A stretch of 64,000 nucleotides of DNA, from positions 695,389 through 759,388 of the forward strand of contig JANPWX010000333.1 in the NCBI GenBank assembly GCA_024734555.1. Direction: 5' to 3'. The translations under genes were made by a program, and so were the position numbers. This document shows positions 28,838 to 39,233 of this stretch, one piece after another; position 1 is the stretch's first letter, and the number at the start of each line of letters is the position of its first letter. The notes under the pieces were generated by a model, which did no database searches, was not told the origin of the DNA, and saw only the letters and a list, made by a program, of their open reading frames with translations. Origin of the DNA: Trochalopteron elliotii (Eukaryota > Chordata > Aves > Passeriformes > Leiothrichidae).

Positions 28838-31800
28838 CTGGAAAATAAGAGTTGTAGTTAATAGGACATCCAGAGGAACTTTTTCTGCCTGCACATGCTG
28901 ACTGACTGTGGCAGAGTCACTCCAGTTCGTGAGAGCCTTTTGTCTTGTGTGTAGTAGACACTGACCTTCACAGAAATGCTGTGAAAAGGAAGGAAATGCC
29001 AGAGATCACCACCTGGTTCCATGCGTTGCTTCTGTGTTAGGGGTTGGTTGGCTTTTATTTTTAAATCTTGTATTTCATCCCTGATATTGAACACGTATTA
29101 TTTAGTTTACAAGTAATAGTTCTAGGCACAGTAAAAAATTAAATTCCCTTTGCCAAGGGCTATTTAACAAATCTTTTCAAGTATAGAAGAGGAATTGTTT
29201 TTTTCTCTTTTCCCCTTGCTGGCTTGTGTGTCAGAGTACTTGCACTTCCCTTTGCAAGGTGAATTGGCTAATCATAACTCAATTAATTAGACCTCAGTCC
29301 TTAACGGAGTTCTGGGGCTTGTACACAGGAGGGATCCTCTCTCTCCATGGGTTTGCCAAGATGTGAAAAAGAGCACAAGAAACTGTGTTGGAACCCTGAT
29401 CACTGAGAATTTTAGAATTTCTGTGCCTACAAGCACTGACCCCCAAGAAAACACTGCATTTGACCTGAGGCTGTGGAGAAGGCTTCCAAAACTGAGTGAT
29501 AGAATTGGGATTACGGGTGTGTAGTTTGAGTAGAAGTATATAATATCACAGGGTGGAAAACTTAGACTTTAAAGTCTTAGAATAAAGTTATATATATATA
29601 TACATATATATATAACAAAAAATATCTATTTATATATAAAAATATATATAAAGAAGATGGAGGTTTTAGGGCAGAGGCTGAGTTTTTCTTTTTCACCTTC
29701 TTTTTCATGGGTATAGGTGGTATTTTGTAATTGGATAGAAAAGTCTGCATTGTGGGCCATGGGTAGTTGGTTATTGTTTTAAAAATAAAAATAATTTAGG
29801 TGTCATTTCTTAATTGGACAGTTTAACCTTAAAAGGCCTTGTAGACGGAGAGAGATAGGGCTCCATTTTTAGTTTGTTAGCTAGAAGTGCTGTAGAACTC
29901 ATGGCTTGTGAGACTATAATACAGAATTAATAAACATCTGAGTCCGAACTAGAAACACCGTCTCACGCATTTAATCCTGATGCAGGGAAAGGAAGGTAAT
30001 ATGCAACACAACTGCAAACCACAGAGCACATTTCCCAGGATGTCACTGCCCAGCAATGCCCCCTCGGGTCTGGGGGTCCCTGGGGTCCCCCGGGCAGTAC
30101 CTGCCATGCCGAGGCCCGTGGGCAGCGGCATCCTCATCTGTCCCCCGCCGTGCTTGAGGCGCTCCCGCAGGGCTCTCTGGATGAGGGCCCAGCTGCAGCC
30201 ACTGTGCCAGACGGGCAGCTCCAGGCCCTGCATGCACTGCAGGATCTGCTCCTTCTCCCCAGAGTCCAGGAGCCCGCGGGCGTGGGCCACGTACGTCATG
30301 AAGGCCATGTCCACGTTCACGGCCTCGCCGTGCATCAGCGACGGCAGCACCCTCTGCAGAACAACAAAGGTGGGTGGAAGGAAAGGTTTTGGGGTGGCAA
30401 ATGGAAAACTAACAAATAGAACCCTCTGCAGAGCAGAAAAGGTGGGTGGCAGGAAACGTTTGGGGTGGCAAATGGGAAACAAAGAGGAAACAAACAGAAC
30501 CCTCTGGAGAACAGAAAAGGTGGGTGGCAGGAGAGGTTTGGGGTGGCAAATAGGAAACAAAGAGGAGACAAATAGAACCTTCTGCAGAACAGCAACAGTG
30601 GGTGGTGGGAGAGGTTTGGGGTGGCAAATGGGAAACAAACAAATAGAACCCTCTGCAGAACAGAAATGGTGGGTGGCAGGAAACGTCTGGGGTGGCAAAT
30701 GGAAAACAAAGAGGAAACAAATAGGAAACAAATAGAACCCTCTGCAGCACAGCAACAGTGGGTGGCAGGAAACGTTTGGGGTGGCAAAGAGGAAACAAAG
30801 AGGAAACAAATAGAACCCTCTCCAGCACAGCAAAGGTGGTTGGCAGGAGAGGTTTGGGGTGGCATATGGGAAACAAAAAAATAGAACCTTCTGCAGAACA
30901 GAAAAGGTGGGTGGCAGGAAAGGTTTGGGGTGGCAGATAGGAAACAAGTGGGGTTTATGTCTAAAAGTGTCCCTGGAAGTCGACATTTGACTCACTGCAG
31001 TTGCTGGATGTTGGTGTCTTGTGATTTATGGGTTGCTAGGATGATCTGTTTTACAGATGATTAATCATAGCTAAAATCTCCCATAGGGATCTAGAATCTA
31101 ATTCTCCTCCCATCTAAATCACGGATAAAGCACCGTGAGGTGGAGGGATGAGCTCTGAATATTGGATAAGGTGCAGGTGTCCCCCCTCATTCCTCAATGG
31201 CAATTTCTCCCCAGCAATATGGGCTATGGCCTCCATGCCTTTGTGCTGTTACAGTTCATGTTGGTGGTTTCTAGTGGCTTCACTGGAATGTGGTTTTCTT
31301 TGAGCTTCAGTAAGTGCCCAGGAAGAAGCCACAACTGGAGTGAGGTCTGAATTGGAAATAGGGGAGGTCTGGGGAAAATGAGGAAGGCGAAGGAGTCCCT
31401 TTGATGCCAGACTGGTGTGTTGTGTGACCTGGGGGACCATGTGCAACTTTGGAGTTTATCTCAGCTCCATTTCACAAGGTTTTCATGCAGCCTATTGAAT
31501 TTTTTTTTAAGTGGATATTGCAATATAAAGTCTGTTACTCACCATTTCCAGCTCTGGGCTAATAAGATGGCCAAAATCAACCAGTCTGTCCAGGTCGTCC
31601 TCCCAGAGGTTGGGAGCCAGCTCTTCCAGCATGGTTTCAATGGCAATCCTGGTAGTCTGCAGAGCAGCATCCCCATGGTGGGCAAAGCCATTGCAGGACT
31701 GGAACTTGGTGTCCAGCAGGTATTTTCCATGGTTCTTGAGGAGGTCAAACAGCCCTTTGTGTTTCATGAGGGCCATCTGGGGCAAGGAGAGATAATTAAG

Positions 31801-34800
31801 GATAATTGTCTGATCCTTGTATGTGCTGCTGGAAACTTGAGCGTTTCAGTAGATTGGATTGCAATAGCATGTTATACACTAGCAAAGAAACACCTGCATA
31901 TGTGGTACATGGACAAGTTGTACCTCTGTAGCCTATAAAAGGTTTCTGTAGACACAGCTCCTGGTTAGCACAAATATATTTGGGATGTGTTTAGCAGGTC
32001 TCTTAGGGAACGTGACCCAGCAGTGTCACACATTGTCAGCTGTGCTGAGTGAAGGTGTGTGCAAAAGGCAGTGTGGAAATGCCCAGTGGGACTCTGGTAA
32101 AACGGAAGAGATGATGGGAACCCTGGTGTTTCCAGTGTTCCAGGGAAGTTCCCCTGCTGCTGGGCAGCTCTGCCCATGCTGGGGGGTTGCTCTGTGCTCC
32201 CATAGCCCAGCAGGTGGTTTGCAATGAGCTTTGGTTATTTGTGTGCCTGGAAGGAAACTCAGGACTGGATGGTAGTCATCCCCACGATGCTGATCAGGTG
32301 GTGGCCAGTCCCATGACAACTCTCATCTAGTCCTTGGGTTTGTTCTTTGGGAAATGGAAGGAGGGAAAACACTGCAGTATAGAGAATTTGAGGGTTTGGA
32401 AGTCATGTCCTTGTTAGAAGTATATATTTTTACCTCCCCTGACTCAGGCATTAGCCCCCCCTGCAGTGGGGAATGGTGACCTGAGGGTTTCACAGTGCCT
32501 GCCAGAAACCTCCAGATATCCTGGGGATTTCTCACTTGCAAGCACTGAAAATTGCTGTTGATGAACTCATCTCTAATACACTTTAATAGCTTGAACTCTG
32601 CTTTATCAAAAGTTTCCAAAGCTCTCCAGACATAAAGCCATTTACTGTGCACTTTCCAGGTAATTTTAGAAGTAGAATTTGCCTCTCAGGAGATTGATTG
32701 ACCACACTCGACATACCCACTGAGGTAGGTACAAATGATCTTGCAGATTATTAATCCCCATCATAATGAGCCTCAGATTCCCTGCCAGGAGTTCATTACA
32801 GAGTGCTATGGATCAGCCTCAATGGAAAGATGAGGCTTTTCTTCCCTGGTTTTACTGTGTCTCCTGTGAGTTTTTGCTGTGTCTGGCTGTGAGTTTTGGA
32901 GTTTCCTCCACAGGGTTAGCACTGGATATTGAGTGTAAGGGATGTTCCAACAAATTTAGCAGCTGTAAAAAAAAATATAGACTCAATGAGAGTTAAAAGT
33001 CCCCATACACCCTTGATGGCCCAGCTTGATTTCTCTAAGTTGTTTTTACAATGCCATGAATGCTGCTGGACAGTTTACTTTTCAATACTTCTAAAAGGGC
33101 AAGAAAGATTAGGACAGACTTTTTAGTAGGGGCTGTTGTGATAGACCAAGGGATAGTGGTTTAAACTGAAAGAAGATAGATTCAGGCTAGTTGTGAGGAG
33201 GAAATTTTTTACAGTGGGGGTAGTGAAACCCTGGAATGAGTTTTCCAGAGGCCTGGTAGATGCGCCATTCCTGGAAATACTCAAGAACATGTTGGTTGGA
33301 GCTAGTCAACCTGATCTAGTCAAAGGTATCCCTGCTCACTGCAGGGGGTTTGGATTTGGTGACCTCCAAAGGTCCCTTCCAACCCAAACCACTGTATGAC
33401 CTCAGCTTTGAAAACTGCAGTTGGGAAAGTTCCTACCTTTAAAATTTCCCCGAGCCCGTTGGAGATGTGCCGCCGGGGGATGCTCTGGATGAAGGACCTG
33501 TCCAGGAAACTCGCCACTGGCGGGGTGTAGCCCCCGAGCTTGTTCTTACACTGCAGAAAGTTCACCCCATTCTTGGCCCCCACGCTGGCATCCACATAGG
33601 AGAGGAGGGTGGTGGGGACACGGATGTAGGGCGTGCGTCTGCGGTAGAGCGAGGCGGCGAGGCCGGCGATGTCCAGGCACACGCCCCCACCGATGGCAAT
33701 GATGGGCTCCATCCGCCGGTCCAGGCTGAAGCTCTGCACCTCCTGCAGGATGTTCAGCACCAAGTCCATGGATTTTGTTTCCTCAGTGGTAGGCAGGGAG
33801 AGGATTTTGTGCTGGACGTTGTTCTCTCGGAAGTACGCTCTGACTTTGGAGCCGTAAAGTTTGTCGACGACCTCGTCTATGACGATGAAGCGCCGCAGTT
33901 TCCTCTTGCTGGCGGTGGCCAGCTCCATTTGCTGGGGGTCAGTGATGTGGCCCCAAAGCAGGGTGGTGTTAGAGGGTTCCAGAATGTTGTAGGTTTCTAC
34001 CACTTTGTAGCAAAAATAGATGGGAGCTTCAATCGTCCAGGAAATCCCACCTTCGGAGATGCGCTCACCTCTGGCAAGGATCAGAAAACATGGTTTGAAA
34101 TCACTATACTCCTAGTTTGACCATTTCATGTCTGAACTAGTTTAAGGATGTAGCTGGAGGTGAAGAATGTGGAGTCTCCTGCCCATAAACTGCAGAAACA
34201 TGGGGTTGTGAGGGTGGGACACCCCTCTGGGTGTCAGGGCTCAGAAATGTTATTCATGGAGAAGGTTGCCAAGGTTTTAGTGAAGAGTTAAATATCTGAA
34301 TTCCTACATATCATTAAAAAGATGCAGTCCAGAAGGGCTGGGACATGTTTTTCATGCTAGAAGTTGAAAACCCATAAAGAATGAGCCATCCCAGTCATTT
34401 CAGCTTCCAAAAAGGGAGTGGGGAAGAGAAGAGGTTGCCAAAATTTTCCATATTTATGGAGGAAGCATCTCCTATGGTGTATCTGGGTGATAGGAGTTAA
34501 TTTATACCTGTCTTTCTATAAACAGCCACACATCTCCATTCAGACCAGTGTTTCTACAATGCTTTAGTTGAACTAGCAAATCTCTGCCTTTAAATAGATG
34601 TGACAGAAATAGTAAGTACTCCTGGAAAGGGAAAGAAAATGATTTGGAGGTTGGGAAACATTTCCTTACTGGAGTTTTCAAGGGTAAACAAAATCCCAAA
34701 TTAATTATCTATCTAAACCAGTGAAAAACACAACCCTACAACCCCTTCATTCTGTGGGATGGGCAAACCAGGGAAAAAAATGGTTGTGAATCAAAAGAGA

Positions 34801-36624
34801 AAAAAAAACAGACAGAAAGAAATAACAAAATGTATTTTATATAAGACTATTTCTTGAGCTGCATTTTGGTAAAAAATGAGGTTCTGTAATATTCACTGGA
34901 TAATCAGATTTTCCTACATGCCCAATTTCTTTTCACATGCCTGAACATTCACTTAGAGGTTGAAATGGATGCTTCTCTGCTTTCTTTACCAAATTGTCTC
35001 TAAGTCTTAAACCCTTAAAATCTCTAAGCCCTTAAACTCCATAGCTGTTAAAGAAAACCAGTGAGGATTTACACTTTCCAGAAAATTTCTTCTGGGCTTT
35101 TCAAATGTGGTATCAGAAAAACCATTTTTGTGTACATTTCAATGCACCATCTTATAGCAGTACTTAACTCCATGTGCATTCATCTCTAGCGTGTGACCCT
35201 TCTAAGAGACAGGATGGTTTGGAATATTATTTGGTGGGATAAGCTTTGGGTGCTGGATGGTGCAAACAGTACCCATTGCAACCTCTCTGCTACATGAAAA
35301 TCAGTGTGAATTTGGGGCTGAACATGGCCTCGTGGGAGCATATGTCAGCTGAGGATTTTTCTGGGTGTTCTTGGGCCCTTTAGAAGGTTTGTCCTTCTAT
35401 TGACTGAGGTCCAGGAGGCTGTTTTTGGGTCTACCAAAGTCCTGCTCTACCTGTTGCAGCTCTGCCCGGGTGATGCTCGTGAGCGGTCGCTGCCAGTGCT
35501 GGTGAAGGTCCCTCTGACCTGGCTGAGAAAAGGGTTAGACTTGTGCCTTTAAAACCTGAGTATAACAAAGGCTGGAAAACTTCTGACATGAAAAAGAGAG
35601 CGGTATTAAGAAAGATCTGCATTATGAATGGGGCTCCATGTGCTCGTGAAAAGGAGTATCCTGCAATTAAAAGATAATTAACTCGATAGATGTACTATCA
35701 GCAAAGAGCTGTATGTATCCCTGGGGGAAATTTTTGTCTCTGCTCAGCCTGAAGCAGCATTAGGTGACTTCTGCAGTTTGAGAGATGTGTTAAGGGTCTT
35801 GCTCTTGTCAGTGACAGTTTATTTTTCCCACCTACCCCTTTCGTTTGTCTGTGACCACATCTATAAACCCATCTGTCTTCCATGCCTCGGTGTGAGAATT
35901 TGCACACACAGATTGCAGTTTCACAGGAGTGGAGAAAAAGAGCCCAAGTGAAGCCCACAGATGTCCCTGCCTAAGTTTTCAGAAGTTCAAAGAAAATTCC
36001 TGTCTACAGAAATGGAGGCTGTTGATTTTATCCCCTCTGTAACTCGGAGCTGTGTTGAGGACCACTGCGACCGCCTGTACTGCCATACTGAACGTGTTCC
36101 CAAAGACATGTGAACAGGTTTGTACACATAGGTCAGGTTGGATGGGGCTTGGAACACCCTGGTCTAGTGGAAGATGTCCTTGCCTATTGCAGGGGTTTGG
36201 ATTAGATGACCTTCAAAGATCCCTTCCAGCCCAAACTATTCTGTAATTCTGTAATTCCGTCATTGCGGGTTGAAGCTGCCATAGCACCCAAGATGGTTTT
36301 TCCATCCCACCAAGAAGACAGCCCAGTTTGGCCAGCCAGAGCAACACAGGCTCTTTCCTATACTCACATTTTTGCCTCAGAGAGAGTGATCTCATCCTCA
36401 TTCTTGGAAAGGGCTTCTCCTTTCTTGATGCGGCACCACGTGCTCTTGACTCTCACCAGCTGGAAGTCCGTCTGCCGCGGCTCCTGGGGCATGGTGGCTC
36501 CTGGAACTGCTGGAGCACACACCTCTTCTGTCACCAGCATGCTTGCAGAAGGTGAGATCTCCCTTTCCAGAGACCTCCCATCACTGGGTGCCTTTGAGGT
36601 GCTTTTTAGAGGCTCCTGGGGCAT
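28740..36624 (-). CDS. EEVS, 2-epi-5-epi-valiolone synthase-like sugar phosphate cyclase (gene span, introns included)
   Basis: This cytosolic enzyme cyclises sedoheptulose 7-phosphate to 2-epi-5-epi-valiolone with NAD and zinc, the first step of gadusol synthesis. Five exons join in phase: 36624/36492-36368, 34070-33437, 31776-31543, 30353-30101 and 28837-28740. From the ATG at 36492 the protein is 447 residues; from the upstream in-frame ATG at 36624 it is 491. In 447 numbering the NAD loop GGGVCLD is 169-175, PTTLL is 194-198 and VDASVGAKNGVNF 201-213. The three zinc ligands of the dehydroquinate synthase superfamily are Glu250 (GLGEILK), His323 (DFGH) and His339 (MHGEAV). The His-to-His spacing of 16 equals that of fungal dehydroquinate synthase. 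KHGGGQMRMPLP near 400 and ADIFNDTSEE near 415 are family C-terminal features. No stop or frameshift was found. MT-Ox, the next enzyme, is divergently encoded upstream. Confidence 0.9.
29384..29950 (+). mobile_element. Probable solo LTR of an avian endogenous retrovirus
   Basis: About 567 bp starting TGTGTTGGAACCC and ending AACATCTGAGTCCGAACT, flanked by identical AGAAAC hexamers at 29378-29383 and 29951-29956. A 6-bp target duplication is usual for ERVK-type elements. It contains AATAAA signals near 29580 and 29930 and a TA-rich stretch at 29590-29650. No internal retroviral genes are present. The 3' end is not the usual CA, so the boundary may be off by a few bases. It lies in the last EEVS intron, antisense to EEVS. 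Confidence 0.65.
30101..30353 (-). CDS. EEVS exon 4
   Basis: 84 codons plus one base, residues 332-415, starting RVLPSLMHGEAV and ending PLPTGLGMA. His339 in HGEAV is a predicted zinc ligand. GC-rich compared with neighbouring exons. The acceptor is GTTCTGCAG and the donor GTACTG. The frame stays open beyond the donor to 29949, but the following 28837 exon restores the family sequence, so the donor is used. Confidence 0.88.
30354..30950 (-). repeat. Minisatellite carrying copies of the EEVS exon 4 splice acceptor
   Basis: Seven further copies of a 71-89 bp unit directly abut EEVS exon 4. Read on the minus strand, each has a C/T-rich tract (CCACCCCAAACCTTTCCT and variants), then CTGCAG or a variant, then AGGGT. 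Equivalent acceptor positions fall at 30425, 30503, 30581, 30652, 30741, 30819 and 30890, against the authentic one at 30353. Length differences come from an optional GAGGAAACAAA block. Confidence 0.93.
31543..31776 (-). CDS. EEVS exon 3
   Basis: 78 codons, phase 0 on both sides, residues 254-331 from MALMKHKGLFDLL to ISPELEM. It contains DFGH (His323, predicted zinc ligand). The acceptor is CCCCAG and the donor GTGAGT. Confidence 0.92.
33125..33402 (+). mobile_element. CR1 LINE fragment with 3' end
   Basis: About 280 bp of CR1 3' region ending GTGACCTCCAAAGGTCCC, then TTCCAACCCAAACCACTGTATGA. Its tail stops 34 bp from the EEVS exon 2 donor. It is antisense to EEVS. Confidence 0.88.
33437..34070 (-). 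CDS. EEVS exon 2 (NAD-binding and catalytic core)
   Basis: 634 nt, supplying the last base of Ile42 and residues 43-253. It contains GGGVCLDIAGLAASLYRRR, RVPTTLL and VDASVGAKNGVNF, which are sugar phosphate cyclase nucleotide- and substrate-binding motifs, and Glu250 of GLGEILK. The EEVS-type YRRxTPYIRVPTTL distinguishes it from shikimate-pathway dehydroquinate synthase, which birds lack. The acceptor is TGCCAG and the donor GTAGGA. Confidence 0.93.
36129..36258 (+). mobile_element. CR1 LINE 3' end fragment
   Basis: GATTAGATGACCTTCAAAGA then TCCCTTCCAGCCCAAACTATTC with repeated ATTCTGTA tail units. It lies about 110 bp from the EEVS exon 1 donor, antisense to EEVS. Confidence 0.9.
36368..36624 (-). 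CDS. EEVS exon 1 (two alternative in-frame starts)
   Basis: Two ATGs, at 36624 and 36492, each sit in a GCCACCATG Kozak context and begin MPQEP. They are 44 codons apart, in frame, with no stop between. From 36492 the exon encodes 41 residues (MPQEPRQTDFQLVRVKSTW onward to SEAK) plus two bases, and the total length fits the family better. Scanning ribosomes would meet 36624 first and add a Ser/Thr-rich 44-residue leader. The donor is GTGAGT at 36367. Confidence 0.75.
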
Positions 36625-36744
36625 GGTGGCTCCTGGGACTGCTGCAGCACACGCTTCTTCTGTCACCAGCACGCTTGAAGAAGGTGAGATCTCCCTATCC
36701 AGAGACCTCCCATCACTGGGTGCCTTTGAGGTGCTTTTTAAAGG
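36481..36744 (-). repeat. 132-bp tandem duplication in EEVS exon 1
   Basis: Two nearly identical 132-bp units (36481-36612 and 36613-36744), plus the start of a third at 36745. Each unit holds one MPQEP start. 132 is 44 codons, so the frame is kept. Confidence 0.95.
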
Positions 36745-36860
36745 CTCCAGGGTCACCCGGCATCGGGAGGGGAGGTCTGGTCTCCATGTGAGAGACTAAT
36801 TACAAAACTGAGATTATCTAATCTGGGATGCACCTGAGGGGTGGCAGGAACGTTGGAAGA

Positions 36861-36906
36861 CACGTGCAACTACCAGGATGGGGTTGTGTAATCAGCTGGT
36901 TTTATA
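36861..36906 (-). promoter_or_regulatory. Putative EEVS promoter: TATA box and CACGTG E-box
   Basis: On the minus strand TATAAAA spans 36906-36900, which predicts a start of transcription near 36875. The palindromic E-box CACGTG is at 36861-36866, just after it. The first strong Kozak ATG is about 250 nt further. Weak upstream ATGs (36787, 36763) share one 24-codon frame that ends before it. CACGTG is bound by MITF/TFE, USF and MYC factors. All of this is inferred from sequence. Confidence 0.45.
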
Positions 36907-39217
36907 AGGCTTAAGATGTACAATAGGAGTGCATACATTTACTTCCAACATGATGCCCTACAGCAAATTTAAAGTTATGAAAGGCAGTTTGTGTGATTCT
37001 TCGTATCATTCAGGAGCCTTCTTTGCTGAGCAGAGCCTCTGATCTGGCAGCTCTAAGCTGCTCTTATGGGATGAGACACAAGCAGAAGCATGGGGATCAA
37101 TAGCAGCTGGTTAAACCTCTTTTGAGATCATATTCCTGGGAGTCTCTTGAATTGAGGAACAAAAACTATATACATAATATATATTTCAGCTTTTATGATG
37201 GGTTTAAAAAAATTATCAGAGAGGATTTATCTCCTGAAGGGCAGTTTGGGGCATCAGCTGGGTTTTGATCCCCATGTAACTGGGGAATGCACAATTCACT
37301 TTTCCATGGGATTTTCCAGCTGGGGCTTTTGGAGGGCCCCAGGCTCAGGTTGCCACACGGAGTATTCCCGTGGCATACAGCTCTGTGTGCTGAGCACAGG
37401 AAGATATTCCTTTGATTTCACCAGCAGTGCCTGAAGGCACAAACCTGTCTTTACCACCTTCTCAACCGTGTTTCTGAAAGCTGTCCTTGTTCAGAAACAA
37501 AGATCAAGAAAACCAAAATCAGATGTAAAAGCAGAGGCAGGAAAAAAAAAATCAGTCTTAAAGAACCCCCTGGACAACGCTGTGTCATTGCTTTGAAGGC
37601 TTAATTGCAGCCAAGCTCACTTTGAAACCTTCATCTATCCCAAAATTAATATTGAGAAAGAGTTGCAAGGAAAATCTCCAAAGCCATGTAGCCCTGCTCC
37701 GAGAAGTGTCTAACTCCTGACTACAGTCCACACTGTTGGCTTCATCTCCAGATGGCAAAGTGCTTTTTAATGAGGACAGGCTGTCAACCCTGTTTTGTAG
37801 AAGAAAATAGAATCCCAGAAGTGAAACAACTTGCCCAAAGTCACCTTAAAGCTACTGTGTGTGGATTAGATGTCACACTAAAGCTTGTGGCTTGTTTACC
37901 AAATACTCACCTGAAATTTTAACTCCCAATCTAAATACAATTTTTATTGCTTTCTGCAGGAATTGCAAGTCTAATGCAGTTTGTTGTTTACTAAATCATA
38001 AAATGGAATACTCTTAGGCATACCTGGAGGTCTGTTTCTTTCATCTTTTTTATTTGCTTTAATTAACAACAATACAGTCAGCATTGAGACTTCTTTTATT
38101 TGCTTTTCTTTTACTCTATCATTGTGTGTGTTTACTTATTTTCTATTTACGCTTCCCTGTTCTATTCTGGGGACACTGGAATATCTTCTGTTACATTTGA
38201 GAAGTTGACAAATTAACTTTCCACAGTCCAGCTGCTTGCCAGCACCAATGACTGCCATGTCTCTGTACCTTCCATCCTGCAAAGGGGCTGCCAAGAGCCC
38301 TGTGTGAGCTTCCCCAGCCTATTCACCTCCTCTGCCCAGCCCTGGGCTCTCTCTGCACACTTTGCAGGTACACTGAGTCAGTCCTGGAGTGAATGAACCC
38401 AGGGTGATACATCCCAGAGGTGACAGATGCTGTTCTGGTTATGGGAGAGTCCATATTTCCTCATTACCTTCAGTTTGTGTTTCATCTGAATGAAAAGGAA
38501 ATGGCCATCCCACCTCAGTTCCATCACATCATGCTCTTTAAGGACTCTGCTTTAATTCCTATCAGCCCTTTCTGCCCAACCCTGCTGGAGGCCACCTCAG
38601 GTTTTGGGATACCTTGGATGTTCCCACTGCTAGCTTCTGATGCCTCCCTCAGCCAGTCCACTCCTGGGACCCTTTCTTGGGGCTCAGATCCACTGGTACC
38701 CCAGTGACACAACCTGCCCCAGCCCATGCAGAGACCTGCTCCCCAGAGCAGGGGTTACTGCAGTGGGGCAATGGTGACCTTGTGGCTAAGGACCACTTGT
38801 TGATAATCTGGGGTTCGGAGTCCTGAGATGTTTTTGGCCCCATACCTGGTGGTTCAGCTGGGGCATGTCTGTGATATGTAACTAGAAGGTTATGAAACTG
38901 CCAATCACTTCCTTGAGAGCCAGCAGCTTCCCAAGGTCAGGATGTGAACTTACTCTTATGTAAAGCAAAGGCAAAGTCGGCTCTTTTGTTGTGCCTTTTT
39001 CATGTCAGATGCTGTTGGATCTCACCTGCAGCCTGTGCTCTAGGTGGGACAGGTGGGTGCAGCCCCAGCCTGGGGCCATCCTCCCCACACAGCCTCTCCC
39101 TGCTGGTTTTGGGAGGAGACTTTGTCCCCTCACTGGGCACCCAGGCATCGACCTCCTGCTCTGCAGAGGCAGCAAACCCACCACAGCACCCTCTGAGGCC
39201 AGGGAATGAGAAGGAAC
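36907..39217. other. Divergent intergenic region between EEVS and MT-Ox
   Basis: About 2.3 kb separating the two gadusol genes, which point away from each other. It probably holds shared regulatory DNA. No gene, CR1 or LTR was recognised here. Confidence 0.55.
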
Positions 39218-39233
39218 ATGCACAAACCTTCAG
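39218..39233 (+). CDS. MT-Ox exon 1 (candidate, 16 coding nt)
   Basis: ATG in context GAACATGC, codons M-H-K-P-S, then one base and a strong CAG/GTAAAC donor. Joined to 43328 it gives MHKPSESLAGHIAENLLKAK, in phase and of the expected N-terminal length. It was found by searching for a phase-1 donor after an ATG, so it needs transcript support. Confidence 0.5.

Noticed and set aside
29949..30995. A 348-codon open frame on the minus strand
   Set aside because: Only the part at 30353-30101 is EEVS exon 4. The rest is the stop-poor minisatellite and intron read-through; the next true exon begins at 28837.
36713..36787. 24-codon frame starting METRPPLPMP upstream of the EEVS start
   Set aside because: Wrong frame and weak start context. 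At most a short upstream open frame; no evidence of a product.
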